The translations under genes were made by a program, and so were the position numbers. The notes beneath the pieces are model-generated. The model ran no database searches. It worked only from the letters and a program-made list of their open reading frames with translations, and was not told the DNA's origin. A stretch of DNA of 37,000 bases, from contig JAGOME010000002.1 of NCBI GenBank assembly GCA_017993715.1, forward strand, positions 105,429-142,428. Direction: 5' to 3'. Below, piece by piece: positions 26,921 through 34,413 of this stretch. The stretch's first letter is position 1, and each line of letters begins with the position of its first letter. The stretch comes from Phycicoccus sp. GTDB taxonomy: Bacteria > Actinomycetota > Actinomycetes > Actinomycetales > Dermatophilaceae.

Positions 26921-28171
26921 TCAGCCTGCACGGACAAGTGTGAGCAATGAGATTTCGCTCGGCGCAAAGACGCGGAAGGGCGGGCCCCAGAATCCGACCC
27001 CGCGGCTGGTGTAGAGCCGGGTGCGGTCGCCCTGCAGTGACAGTCCCTGGACGACCGGCTCCCGCAGGCGCACGAGGATGTGGAACGGCCAGATCTGGCC
27101 GCCGTGCGTGTGGCCGCTGATCTGCAGGTCCACCCGGTCCCGAGAGTCGCGGATCAGGTGCGGCTGGTGAGCGAGCAGGATGACCGGTAGATCACTCGGG
27201 GCCCCTAGCAGCGCCGCATCGAGGTCGGGCCCTCGTCCCTCGGCGGCGCCCGTGGGATCGTCGATCCCAGCAAACACCAGGCGACCGTCATGGACGGCGT
27301 GGTCGTTGAGCAGGACGCGCCAGCCGTGAGCGTCCATCTGGGAGAGCCAGGCGTCGACGCCGGAGTAGTACTCGTGGTTGCCGGCAATGTAGTACCGCTG
27401 TGTGGCGCGGACGCCGGCAAGAGCCGCCACCTGCTCACCCCGCTGGGCGATGCTCCCGTCGGCCAGATCGCCGGCGTGGACGACGATATCGGGGTCGAGT
27501 CCGTTGACGGCGTCGACCACCCCGTCCGCCCAGCCTCGGGAGGTCCACGCGTCGAAGTGGGTGTCGGTCAGGACGGCGATGGTCGTGCCCACGCTCGCGG
27601 GCGCCAGGCCATGGATGGGCACGGCTACTCGGCGCACGCGCGGGACTCGCACCGCTTCGCGCCAGCCGGTCACCGCGAGTGTGACGACGAGCAGGAGCAG
27701 CGCCACAGCGACGAGCCGTGAACGCAGCGGGTTGGGCACCCCCGCCATGAGGAGCGGCAACCGTAGGACAAGATCGGTGACCAGCGTCATCGAGAACAGG
27801 ATCCAGCCCAGACCGAGCAGGACGTGGCCGCCACGGCCTTGGGCATCGGTGCCCTGTCCGGAGTTGGCCCGGACCGTCAGGGCCACCAGAGCGATGGCCC
27901 CGAGGGCGAGGGTGGCCCGTCCCGCCCAAGCAAGAGCGGATGGCCATTGCGCCTCCCCCGGGAACAGACCCCACGCCCCGACCCCGTAGAGCAGGGTGGC
28001 CACCAAGGTGAACACCGCGATCAGCAGGATCTGGGTTCGCTTTGGCAACCCGGCAGCCGGCGTCGTCGGAGCTACTGGATCGCCGTCCACGGTATCGATG
28101 AAGGCGTGATCCCCCGTCGGATCGCCGGACACAGGCTCGTTGTCACTCACTCGCACATCAGCCCAACGCAT
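26921..28171 (-). CDS. Membrane-anchored metallophosphoesterase (YaeI/YkuE-like)
   Basis: About 416 residues. After a polar N-terminus come four hydrophobic segments (ILLIAVFTLVATLLYGVG, ATLALGAIALVALTV, VLLGLGWILFSMTLV and LVAVALLLLVVTLAVTG), then a calcineurin-like phosphoesterase domain with the five metal motifs: LTDTHFD, VHAGDLADG, AGNHEYY, LAHQPHL and SGHTHGGQ. Relatives YaeI and YkuE hydrolyse lipid-linked pyrophosphates or act at the membrane; the substrate here is open. The start is uncertain: ATG 28171 and GTG 28150 are both possible and neither has a Shine-Dalgarno site. Confidence 0.85.
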   Translation of the reverse strand: MRWADVRVSDNEPVSGDPTGDHAFIDTVDGDPVAPTTPAAGLPKRTQILLIAVFTLVATLLYGVGAWGLFPGEAQWPSALAWAGRATLALGAIALVALTVRANSGQGTDAQGRGGHVLLGLGWILFSMTLVTDLVLRLPLLMAGVPNPLRSRLVAVALLLLVVTLAVTGWREAVRVPRVRRVAVPIHGLAPASVGTTIAVLTDTHFDAWTSRGWADGVVDAVNGLDPDIVVHAGDLADGSIAQRGEQVAALAGVRATQRYYIAGNHEYYSGVDAWLSQMDAHGWRVLLNDHAVHDGRLVFAGIDDPTGAAEGRGPDLDAALLGAPSDLPVILLAHQPHLIRDSRDRVDLQISGHTHGGQIWPFHILVRLREPVVQGLSLQGDRTRLYTSRGVGFWGPPFRVFAPSEISLLTLVRAG

Positions 28172-28397
28172 GTGGCATCGCGATTTACTCCAGCGCCACC
28201 GTGTCGAGGACCAAGGGTTGGTCCGTGAGGTCAGCAAGCACCCCCACCCCCGGCCCCAACTTTCCCGCCTGAAGCGGGAACGTGCGGGTTCGCAAGGGTT
28301 GTCTTCCCCTGCGAACCATCACGTTCCTGGCAGCGACCCACGCGAACCCCCGGCAGCGAGTATCGTTGCAACAGAACAGGTTCTGGCCCGAAGACCC

Positions 28398-28432
28398 TTG
28401 ACACAACTGTCCGACATGTGTTCGAATAGGGT
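28398..28432 (+). promoter_or_regulatory. Promoter of the DUF222/HNH gene with overlapping SOS-box-like site
   Basis: TTGACA (28398-28403) is a perfect -35; after an 18-base spacer TCGAAT (28422-28427) serves as -10, and the ATG follows five bases later, so the message should be leaderless. TCCGAC-ATGT-GTTCGA (28410-28425) sits across the spacer and -10. It has one perfect half and one weaker half of the actinobacterial LexA site TCGAAC-N4-GTTCGA. LexA bound there would cover the promoter. Several M. tuberculosis 13E12 genes are known LexA targets with such boxes. Confidence 0.6.
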
Positions 28433-30001
28433 ATGGATCGGGGGATCACACCAGACAGGCACGCAGCACCAGGGGCCGCGGTCATCGCGGACCTGTTGAC
28501 GCGGTTGGCGACGGTCGAGATCGCCGCCGATGACGATCGTGGCCTGGTCGACGTCGTCGCCTGGTGTGAGCAACTCAAAGGCGCCGCGGCCGCGGTCCAA
28601 GCCCGCGCGACCGTCCAGTTCCTCGACCGGCGTGTCGCCGCGGCCGAAGCCGCCGTGGGTGGGATTGATGAATGCCGTCCGCCGCAGGCCGATCACTCCG
28701 GGCGGACTGCCCAGACCGACCGCCCCCGACGTGCTGCCCGCGCCCCACGCGGGGACCGGTCCCGGCGGGTTGCGCGGGCGGACCGGTCAGCCCGGGCCGA
28801 GCTCGCGCTCGCGCGGCGATGTTCCCCCGCCGTGATGGACCGCCAGGTCGGGGTCGCCAAAGCCCTGGTCGCGGAGATGCCCGCCACGATGGGGCTCCTC
28901 ACGACCGGACAGATCAGCGAAGGCCAAGCCTTCGCGATGGTCGCCCGCACCGCCTGCCTCACCCTCGAAGACCGCGCCAGCGTCGACGCCCTCCTCGCGG
29001 CGGACCTGCCCGGGTTGAGTGCACGCGCCACCCACGGCGCAGCCGAACGCGCCGCCGCTGAAGCCGACAACGCCGCGGTCGCTCTCCGGCACGCCGCCGC
29101 GGTCGCGTCCCGGCGGGTCAGCACCCGACCCGCCCCCGACGGGATGGCGTACCTGACCGTCCTGGGACCTTTGGTGGATGTCATCGGCGCCTACGCTGCC
29201 CTGACCGAAGCCGCCAAAGCCCGCGACCCCCGCGACCGACGCAGCACCAGCAACTGGCTCACCGACACCGCCTTGGAACTCCTCTCCGGACGCGCCCCCG
29301 GACAGCCCCAACCCATCGAGATCGCCCTCGTCATGACCGACCAGGCCCTCCTACCCGCCGCCTTCACCGGCCAGGCGCCCGGACCAGCCTGCGGCGGGGA
29401 CCTGGCCCACCTGCCCGGCTACGGTGTCCTACCCGCCGGCGACGTTCGCGCCCGCATCACCGCCCTCCTCGACGACACCGGAACCTCGACCAGCGCCGCC
29501 GATCAGCGACAAGCCCGGATATGGCTCCGCAGGCTGTTCACCAGCCCCGACGGACGCGACCTGGTCGCCATGGACTCCAAGCGACGTACCTTCACCGGCA
29601 GCCTGCGCCGGTTCCTCGAGTTGCGGGACCCCACCTGCCGGGTCCCCTACTGCGACGCCCCCGCCATCAACCTCGACCACGCCACCGGACACGCCCACGG
29701 CGCTAGCACGTCAGCCGCCGAAGGCAACGGCCACTGCGCCCACCACAACCAGATCAAAGAACACCCCGGCTGGCGCTACCGCATCATCAACGACGGCCTC
29801 GACCCCGGGCCCGGGCACCAACCCCACGAACTCCAGATCACCACCCCCACCGGACACGAATACCGCACCCGAGCCGCACCCCTCCACGGCTGGGGCACCC
29901 ACCCCATCGCCCGGACTCAGCCCACCATCACCCCGGGAGGCCAGGCCCCAACGGGCGTGACGGCATTCCCGATCCCCGAGCATGTCGACGTGCCCGCATG
30001 A
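28433..30001 (+). CDS. DUF222 / HNH endonuclease domain protein (13E12 repeat family)
   Basis: 522 residues. The N-terminal two thirds is the DUF222 domain (about 35-330), rich in Ala and Arg, with an Arg-rich insertion at about 85-125. The C-terminal HNH domain (about 395-445) has RDPTCRVPYC, INLDHATGHAHG, EGNGHCAHHNQIKEHPGW, with the zinc cysteines and the H-N-H residues intact, so nuclease activity is plausible. These proteins are numerous in actinobacteria, often in repeated families, and of unknown role. Third codon positions are almost all C or G, more extreme than in the neighbours, which hints at a separate history. It converges on the aminotransferase. Confidence 0.88.
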   Translation: MDRGITPDRHAAPGAAVIADLLTRLATVEIAADDDRGLVDVVAWCEQLKGAAAAVQARATVQFLDRRVAAAEAAVGGIDECRPPQADHSGRTAQTDRPRRAARAPRGDRSRRVARADRSARAELALARRCSPAVMDRQVGVAKALVAEMPATMGLLTTGQISEGQAFAMVARTACLTLEDRASVDALLAADLPGLSARATHGAAERAAAEADNAAVALRHAAAVASRRVSTRPAPDGMAYLTVLGPLVDVIGAYAALTEAAKARDPRDRRSTSNWLTDTALELLSGRAPGQPQPIEIALVMTDQALLPAAFTGQAPGPACGGDLAHLPGYGVLPAGDVRARITALLDDTGTSTSAADQRQARIWLRRLFTSPDGRDLVAMDSKRRTFTGSLRRFLELRDPTCRVPYCDAPAINLDHATGHAHGASTSAAEGNGHCAHHNQIKEHPGWRYRIINDGLDPGPGHQPHELQITTPTGHEYRTRAAPLHGWGTHPIARTQPTITPGGQAPTGVTAFPIPEHVDVPA

Positions 30002-30022
30002 CCTCCGGCGTTGGGCGGCCAG

Positions 30023-31186
30023 TCAGGTGCGCAGCGCGGCGATACGCGTGCAGGCCTCCACGAGAACCTCATCGCGCTTGCAGAACGCGAATCTGACCAG
30101 CGAGCGCGCCGCGTCCTTGTCGTCGCAAAAGACCGAAACAGGTACCCCGACAACCCCGGCCCGCGCCGGCAGTTCGTGACAGAACTCGTACGCGTCCACA
30201 GCCCCAAGGGGTGAGGCATCAGCAATGACGAAGTAGGTCCCCTGGGGCATGGACACCGTGAGCCCCGCCTCGCGCAGACCCGCCACGAGCAGGTCGCGCT
30301 TGTGCTGCAATGAGTTCGCGAGCGCGGCATATACCTCATCGCCCAACCCGAGCCCGTATGCCGTCGCGTACTGGAACGGCCCCGACCCCACATACGTCGT
30401 GAACTGCTTGACGGCCCGGACAGTCGCGATCGCCTCTGCGGGACCGGTGATCCAGCCCACCTTCCACCCGGTCGTCGAAAAGGTCTTGCCACCGGAAGAG
30501 ATCGTCAGGGTGCGCTCGGCCATGTCGGGCAGCGTGGCCATCGGAATGTGCTCCGCGCCATCAAAGGTCAGGTGCTCATAGACCTCATCGGCCACCACCC
30601 AGGCATCGTGCTCACGGGCCAGGGACGCGATGAGTTCGATCTCGCTGCGCGAGAACACCTTGCCGGTGGGATTGTGGGGCGTGTTGAGCAACACCATGCG
30701 GGTGCGCGGCGAGAATGCTGCCCGCAGCGACTCTTCGTCGACCGCGAAGTCCGGGAAGCGGAGCGCGGACGTGCGCCGGACCCCTCCAGCGAGGGCGATC
30801 GATGCGGCATACGAGTCGTAGTAGGGCTCGAAGGTGACCACCTCGTCGCCGGGCTGCACGAGCGCGAGGATGGCCGAGAAGATGGCCTCGGTCGCGCCCA
30901 CGGTCACCAGGGCCTGCGAGCGAGGGGCAACGCGGAGACCGTAGAACCGTTCCTGGTGCGCGGCAACCGCATCGAGCAACTCAGGCACCCCCGGGCCGGG
31001 CGGGTACTGGTTGCGCCCTCCTTGGATGGCAGACACGGCCGCCTGAAGGATCTCCGCAGGCCCGTCGGTATCGGGGAACCCTTGGCCCAGGTTGATCGCC
31101 CCGTGTTCGAGCGCCAGCGCAGACATCGTGGCAAAGATCGTGGTCCCGAACGGAGCCAGTGCCGGGTTGCCGGGAGGTCGCCTCAT
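30023..31186 (-). CDS. Class I/II PLP aminotransferase (DapC/KAT-like)
   Basis: 387 residues of fold-type I aminotransferase. GAINLGQGFPDTDGP, NQYPPGPGVPELLDAV, TVGATEAIFSAILAL, NTPHNPTGKVFSR (substrate-binding Asn), VVADEVYEHLTF and ISSGGKTFSTTGWKVGW with Lys234 as the Schiff-base residue are all present. The subgroup includes actinobacterial N-succinyldiaminopimelate aminotransferase DapC and kynurenine/methionine aminotransferases; sequence alone does not decide. ATG 31186 is taken since family members begin shortly before this point; TACGCT six bases upstream suggests a leaderless transcript. A longer frame to 31270 has no ribosome site. Confidence 0.88.
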   Translation of the reverse strand: MRRPPGNPALAPFGTTIFATMSALALEHGAINLGQGFPDTDGPAEILQAAVSAIQGGRNQYPPGPGVPELLDAVAAHQERFYGLRVAPRSQALVTVGATEAIFSAILALVQPGDEVVTFEPYYDSYAASIALAGGVRRTSALRFPDFAVDEESLRAAFSPRTRMVLLNTPHNPTGKVFSRSEIELIASLAREHDAWVVADEVYEHLTFDGAEHIPMATLPDMAERTLTISSGGKTFSTTGWKVGWITGPAEAIATVRAVKQFTTYVGSGPFQYATAYGLGLGDEVYAALANSLQHKRDLLVAGLREAGLTVSMPQGTYFVIADASPLGAVDAYEFCHELPARAGVVGVPVSVFCDDKDAARSLVRFAFCKRDEVLVEACTRIAALRT

Positions 31187-31192
31187 GCCGTG

Positions 31193-31198
31193 AGCGTA
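31193..31198 (-). promoter_or_regulatory. -10 box of the aminotransferase gene, leaderless configuration
   Basis: TACGCT on the minus strand (TANNNT), six bases before the ATG, with no Shine-Dalgarno site in between. The same distance is seen at lnt, kamD and the amidase gene. Confidence 0.4.
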
Positions 31199-31314
31199 TG
31201 CCGCGCCCGCACGCGGACTCCCACGCACCGCCTCGGCTTGTCGGGCGGCAGTCGTAGGCTGTGCCATCACCGCGAATGCCGTCCGATGCCTCGCCTGTTC
31301 TGTCAGGAGCCCTC

Positions 31315-31866
31315 GTGCCCCGTCTGGTCACCGCCCACCTTTTTCACTCCGTCAACGGTGTCGTGGAGTCGCCGGACCAATGGCAGTTCGGTGCCTTCGG
31401 GCCCGAGGAGGGCGCCATGATGGGCCAGGTCTTGGCCCCGATCACCGAGGTCGTGATTGGGCGGGGCCTGTGGCAGGAATGGTCGGAGTACTGGCCCTCG
31501 GCCGAGGCAACCGACCCCTTCGGCGCGTGGATCAACCCGATCCGCAAGCACGTCATCTCCAGCACCCTTGAGGGTGAGCTGGGCTGGAACAGCACACTGG
31601 TCGAAGGCGACCCCATCGAGTATGTCCGGGCCCTCAAGGACGGCGAGGGCGGGGAGATCTCCGTCGCCGGCGGCATCGAGACGGTGCGTTCGCTCTTCCT
31701 CGGCGGAGTGATTGACCGGCTCATTCTCACGACCCACCCGGTCATCGGTCAGGGCCGGCGGCTGTTCGACGAGACGATCCCGGTCACCCGCTTGGAGCTG
31801 CTGAGCGCGCAGCCCACCTCGGTCGGCAACGTCATGTCGACCTACGCGCTGCGCGCCGAGGACTGA
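31315..31866 (+). CDS. Dihydrofolate reductase family protein (RibD C-terminal type)
   Basis: 183 residues. HLFHSVNGVVESPDQWQF opens the DHFR-like fold, followed by VVIGRGLWQEWSEYWP, KHVISSTLEG, EISVAGGIETVRSLFLGGVIDRLILTTHPVIGQGRRLFDE, the pattern of small YyaP/RibD-C reductases in actinobacteria. They bind NADPH, but few have known substrates and this is probably not the folate enzyme. The start is GTG 31315, six bases after AGGAG. It diverges from the aminotransferase and ends six bases before the stop of the convergent deazaflavin nitroreductase. Confidence 0.85.
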   Translation: MPRLVTAHLFHSVNGVVESPDQWQFGAFGPEEGAMMGQVLAPITEVVIGRGLWQEWSEYWPSAEATDPFGAWINPIRKHVISSTLEGELGWNSTLVEGDPIEYVRALKDGEGGEISVAGGIETVRSLFLGGVIDRLILTTHPVIGQGRRLFDETIPVTRLELLSAQPTSVGNVMSTYALRAED

Positions 31867-31872
31867 GCAGCG

Positions 31873-32322
31873 TCAGCGCGGGGATAGCCGGACGACGGGG
31901 ATCTCCCGGTCGGTCTTGGATTCATAACCGGCAAAGTTGGGCGCTGCGGCCGTGATCGCCGACCAGGCGGTCGCGCGGTCCTCGCCGGTCAACCGCTCGG
32001 CTCGGACCTCGACCGTGCGGCCGTCCACGGTGATGCGCACCTGATCTGGAGCTGCGGAGAGGTTGAGATACCAGGCCGGGTTCGCGACCGCACCGGCTGC
32101 AGAAGCCACGACAAGCCACGTTCCGTCCTCCCCAGGGAACCAGTTGACGGGTGTGGTCCGCTCCTGCCCACTCTTGCGGCCGACGGTCGTCAGGAGCAGC
32201 GCTCGGCTGCCACCGATCCGTCCGGTCCGTTTGATGACCTGGGCCATGGCGCGGTTGATCCACACCATCGCCCGGCCGGGTTGACGCGCGCCGTACGTGC
32301 CTTTGCTGGTCTGGAACGTCAT
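31873..32322 (-). CDS. Deazaflavin (F420)-dependent nitroreductase family protein
   Basis: 149 residues of the Ddn/split beta-barrel family. LLLTTVGRKSGQERTTPVNWF, TWLVVASAAGAVANPAWYLNLSAAPDQVRI and a C-terminal PNFAGYESKTDREIPVVRL give the usual order; RKSGxxRxxPxxxxP contacts cofactor F420 phosphate in Ddn. It could reduce quinones or nitro compounds with F420H2, so the organism presumably makes F420, which is not shown here. ATG 32322 has AAGGA upstream. A much longer open frame upstream is antisense to the amidase gene and is rejected. Confidence 0.88.
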   Translation of the reverse strand: MTFQTSKGTYGARQPGRAMVWINRAMAQVIKRTGRIGGSRALLLTTVGRKSGQERTTPVNWFPGEDGTWLVVASAAGAVANPAWYLNLSAAPDQVRITVDGRTVEVRAERLTGEDRATAWSAITAAAPNFAGYESKTDREIPVVRLSPR

Positions 32323-32452
32323 TGGGGTCGTCCTTGAGGTCGGGGTTGCGGGCCTCGTACCGAGAGCGCGCTCGGTGGTACAAGGCTGGTAGGCCCAGGA
32401 TGCTTCCCGACACTCCTGGACTGGTGCCGGACCGCAGGATGAGCGCGCGGCA

Positions 32453-32458
32453 TACAGT
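32453..32458 (+). promoter_or_regulatory. -10 box of the amidase gene, leaderless configuration
   Basis: TACAGT, six bases before ATG 32465, with no Shine-Dalgarno site. -35 region not recognisable. Confidence 0.4.
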
Positions 32459-32464
32459 CCCGCT

Positions 32465-33868
32465 ATGACGGACGAATGGGCGAGGTGGACCGCGCTCCAG
32501 AGTGCGGCAGCCGTCCGCGCGGGCAACGTCACCCCGACGCAGGTGGTCACCGCGGCGTTGGCTCGGGCTGAGGCGGCGCAGGCGGCATTCAATGCGTTCA
32601 CCGTCATCCGCCACGAGGCGGCCCTCGCTGAGGCCAGCGCCCTGAATGCCGGGGGAGTCGGTCTCAGTGGACCGCTTGCCGGAGTGCCCGTCGTCGTCAA
32701 GGAGGAGTTCGACATCGCCGGGCATCCGACGACCTTGGGTGGCCGCGGCAACTCGACACCAGCCCGTGCGGACAGCGCGGTGATCCGCCGGATCAGGGCA
32801 GCCGGCGCGATCATCATCGGCATCACGACGATGCCGGAGTTCGGACAGTTCACGGTCACCGAGTCGATAGCCCATGGCGTCACCCGCAACCCTTGGGACC
32901 CGACCCGATCTCCGGGAGGCTCGTCCGGAGGATCGGCGGCGGCCGTGGCGGCCGGGGTGGCGCCGATCGGATTGGGCGCCGACGGTGGCGGTTCGATCCG
33001 GATCCCCGCCTCCTGCTGCAACCTGGTCGGTCTGAAGCTGACCCGGGGGAGGAGCACGTTTGCGCCGCTGGCTGAGCACTGGTTCGGGCTCGTCGTGCCG
33101 GGAGGCGTGACCCGCACCGTGGACGACACCGCGCTCCTGCTCGACGTCCTCGCGGGCAACACGCCCGTCGACCGGTGGCGGTGGACGCCCCCACAGGAAC
33201 CGTATGCCGTCGCCGCACGCCGGGACCCGGGGGTGGTGCGGGTCGCCTGGACCACGCGTCCCGTCACTCCCGGGCTGACGACCGATCCGCAGATCGCCGC
33301 CGCCACCGAGCAGGTGGCTCGCGCTCTGCAGTCGCTGGGTCACCGGCCTCGACAGGTCGGCACCCGATGGCCCGTCCCCACGGATGCGTTCCTGCCGCAG
33401 TTCTACGCCGGAATGCGGGTCGAGGGCGCCCTCGTCGAGCATCCTGAGGTCCTCGAGCCGCGAACTCGTCAGACCATTGCCCTGTCCCGGTGGGCCACGG
33501 ACAGGGTGGTCGACTGGGCGCTCCGGCGGGGGGAGCGGGTGGCCGCAGCGGTCGATGAGCGTTTCCTTCGCGACGCGGACCTCCTCCTGCTGCCGACCAT
33601 GCCGGTGCCGGTGCCGCCGGTCGGGCTCCTGGAGGGGATGAATACCGTGCGCGCGCAAACGGCCACGCTGCCGTACGTGTCCAACATGGCGATCTTCAAC
33701 GTCTCAGGCCATCCGGCGATCTCGGTCCCCGCCGGGCTTTCGGCAGAGGGCTGGCCCATCGGGGTCCAACTGGTCGCCCGCCGCGGTCGTGAGGACCTCC
33801 TCCTGGCCGTGGCCCGGCAGCTTGAGGCGGCATTCCCCTCGTTTCCCTGGTTGACCGCCCCGACCTGA
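32465..33868 (+). CDS. Amidase signature family hydrolase
   Basis: 467 residues. The Ser-cisSer-Lys triad is complete: Lys79 (GVPVVVKEEFD), cis-Ser153 (SPGGSSGGSAAAVAAG) and nucleophile Ser177 (GADGGGSIRIPA); the 74- and 24-residue spacings match fatty-acid amide hydrolase. LEAAFP near the end is typical. GatA is unlikely because no gatC or gatB lies nearby and the tail differs; a stand-alone aryl/acyl amidase or nylon-oligomer-type hydrolase is more likely. Substrate unknown. It starts divergently from the nitroreductase gene. Confidence 0.9.
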   Translation: MTDEWARWTALQSAAAVRAGNVTPTQVVTAALARAEAAQAAFNAFTVIRHEAALAEASALNAGGVGLSGPLAGVPVVVKEEFDIAGHPTTLGGRGNSTPARADSAVIRRIRAAGAIIIGITTMPEFGQFTVTESIAHGVTRNPWDPTRSPGGSSGGSAAAVAAGVAPIGLGADGGGSIRIPASCCNLVGLKLTRGRSTFAPLAEHWFGLVVPGGVTRTVDDTALLLDVLAGNTPVDRWRWTPPQEPYAVAARRDPGVVRVAWTTRPVTPGLTTDPQIAAATEQVARALQSLGHRPRQVGTRWPVPTDAFLPQFYAGMRVEGALVEHPEVLEPRTRQTIALSRWATDRVVDWALRRGERVAAAVDERFLRDADLLLLPTMPVPVPPVGLLEGMNTVRAQTATLPYVSNMAIFNVSGHPAISVPAGLSAEGWPIGVQLVARRGREDLLLAVARQLEAAFPSFPWLTAPT

Positions 33869-33925
33869 CACATTCCGGGGCGCTGCGCACACTTCAGGAG
33901 TATGGGGAAACGAGAGGGGCTGGGC

Positions 33926-34234
33926 GTGACACCCGGCGCTGATGAGGAGCGGTTCGCCGCCTTCTATCGAACGGCATACCTCCCGGTGCTGCGATTCACG
34001 GTGCGCCGGGTGTCACGCGAACGAGCTGAGGATCTGGTGTCCGAGGCGTTCATCGTCGCGTGGCGGCGGTTCGATGACGTCCCGGACGAGGAGCATCGCG
34101 CGATTGCCTGGACGTTGGCGGTCGTGCGCAACCTCCTGCTCAACGACGGCTTGAAGACGGTCGATTCGCCGCCTGGTGGCCTGGCCCGGAATGGGGCGTC
34201 ACCGCAGGACCTGGGTCGGTTGCGGCCACCGTGA
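33926..34234 (+). pseudogene. ECF sigma factor, truncated after region 2
   Basis: Start GTG 33926 with GAGAGGGG six bases upstream (an ATG at 33902 has its AGGAG too close). EERFAAFYRTAYLPVLRFTVRRVSRERAEDLVSEAFIVAWRRFDDVPDEEHRAIAWTLAVVRNLLLN is sigma-70 region 2, the -10 binding and core-binding part. Immediately after VRNLLLN similarity stops: linker and region 4, which reads the -35 element, are absent, and the frame runs about 30 unrelated codons to a stop. The remaining codons overlap, in another frame, the tail of a different gene (next entry). A functional ECF sigma is not expected. Confidence 0.75.
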
Positions 34235-34341
34235 CCTTCAGTGACGGCACGAGCGAGGAACTCACGCTCGAGAGTGTCGGTCGTGAGCGACTCCAATGTC
34301 GGCGTGAGCAGTTTGTGGTTTTCCTCGCCACGGCGCGCTGA
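34147..34341 (+). pseudogene. C-terminal remnant of a sigma-associated regulator
   Basis: In the frame of base 34147 the sequence encodes RLEDGRFAAWWPGPEWGVTA, then VAATVTFSDGTSEELTLESV and 20 further residues to TGA 34339-34341. DGRFAAWWPG and the following DGT-containing strand are the characteristic ending of an actinobacterial protein usually encoded just after a sigma-70 gene. There is no start codon or N-terminal part. The frame is +2 relative to the sigma fragment, so the two partners were joined by a deletion near 34140-34152. No translation is expected. Confidence 0.6.
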
Positions 34342-34413
34342 TCCCCGCCAAGATAGGGCGACAGTTGTGTTCCCGGTCCCAGCGGCCGGCTTGGTCGAGA
34401 CACGGGGGATTCT

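Noticed and set aside
28427-28432. TAGGGT as -10 of the DUF222 gene
   Set aside because: Would need a 23-base spacer from TTGACA and leave no room before the ATG; TCGAAT with 18 bases fits better.
31922-33658. Long minus-strand frames across the amidase gene
   Set aside because: Antisense to a gene with a full catalytic triad; no recognisable domain.
32465-33868. GatA subunit of the tRNA amidotransferase
   Set aside because: No gatB or gatC nearby and the C-terminal part is not GatA-like.
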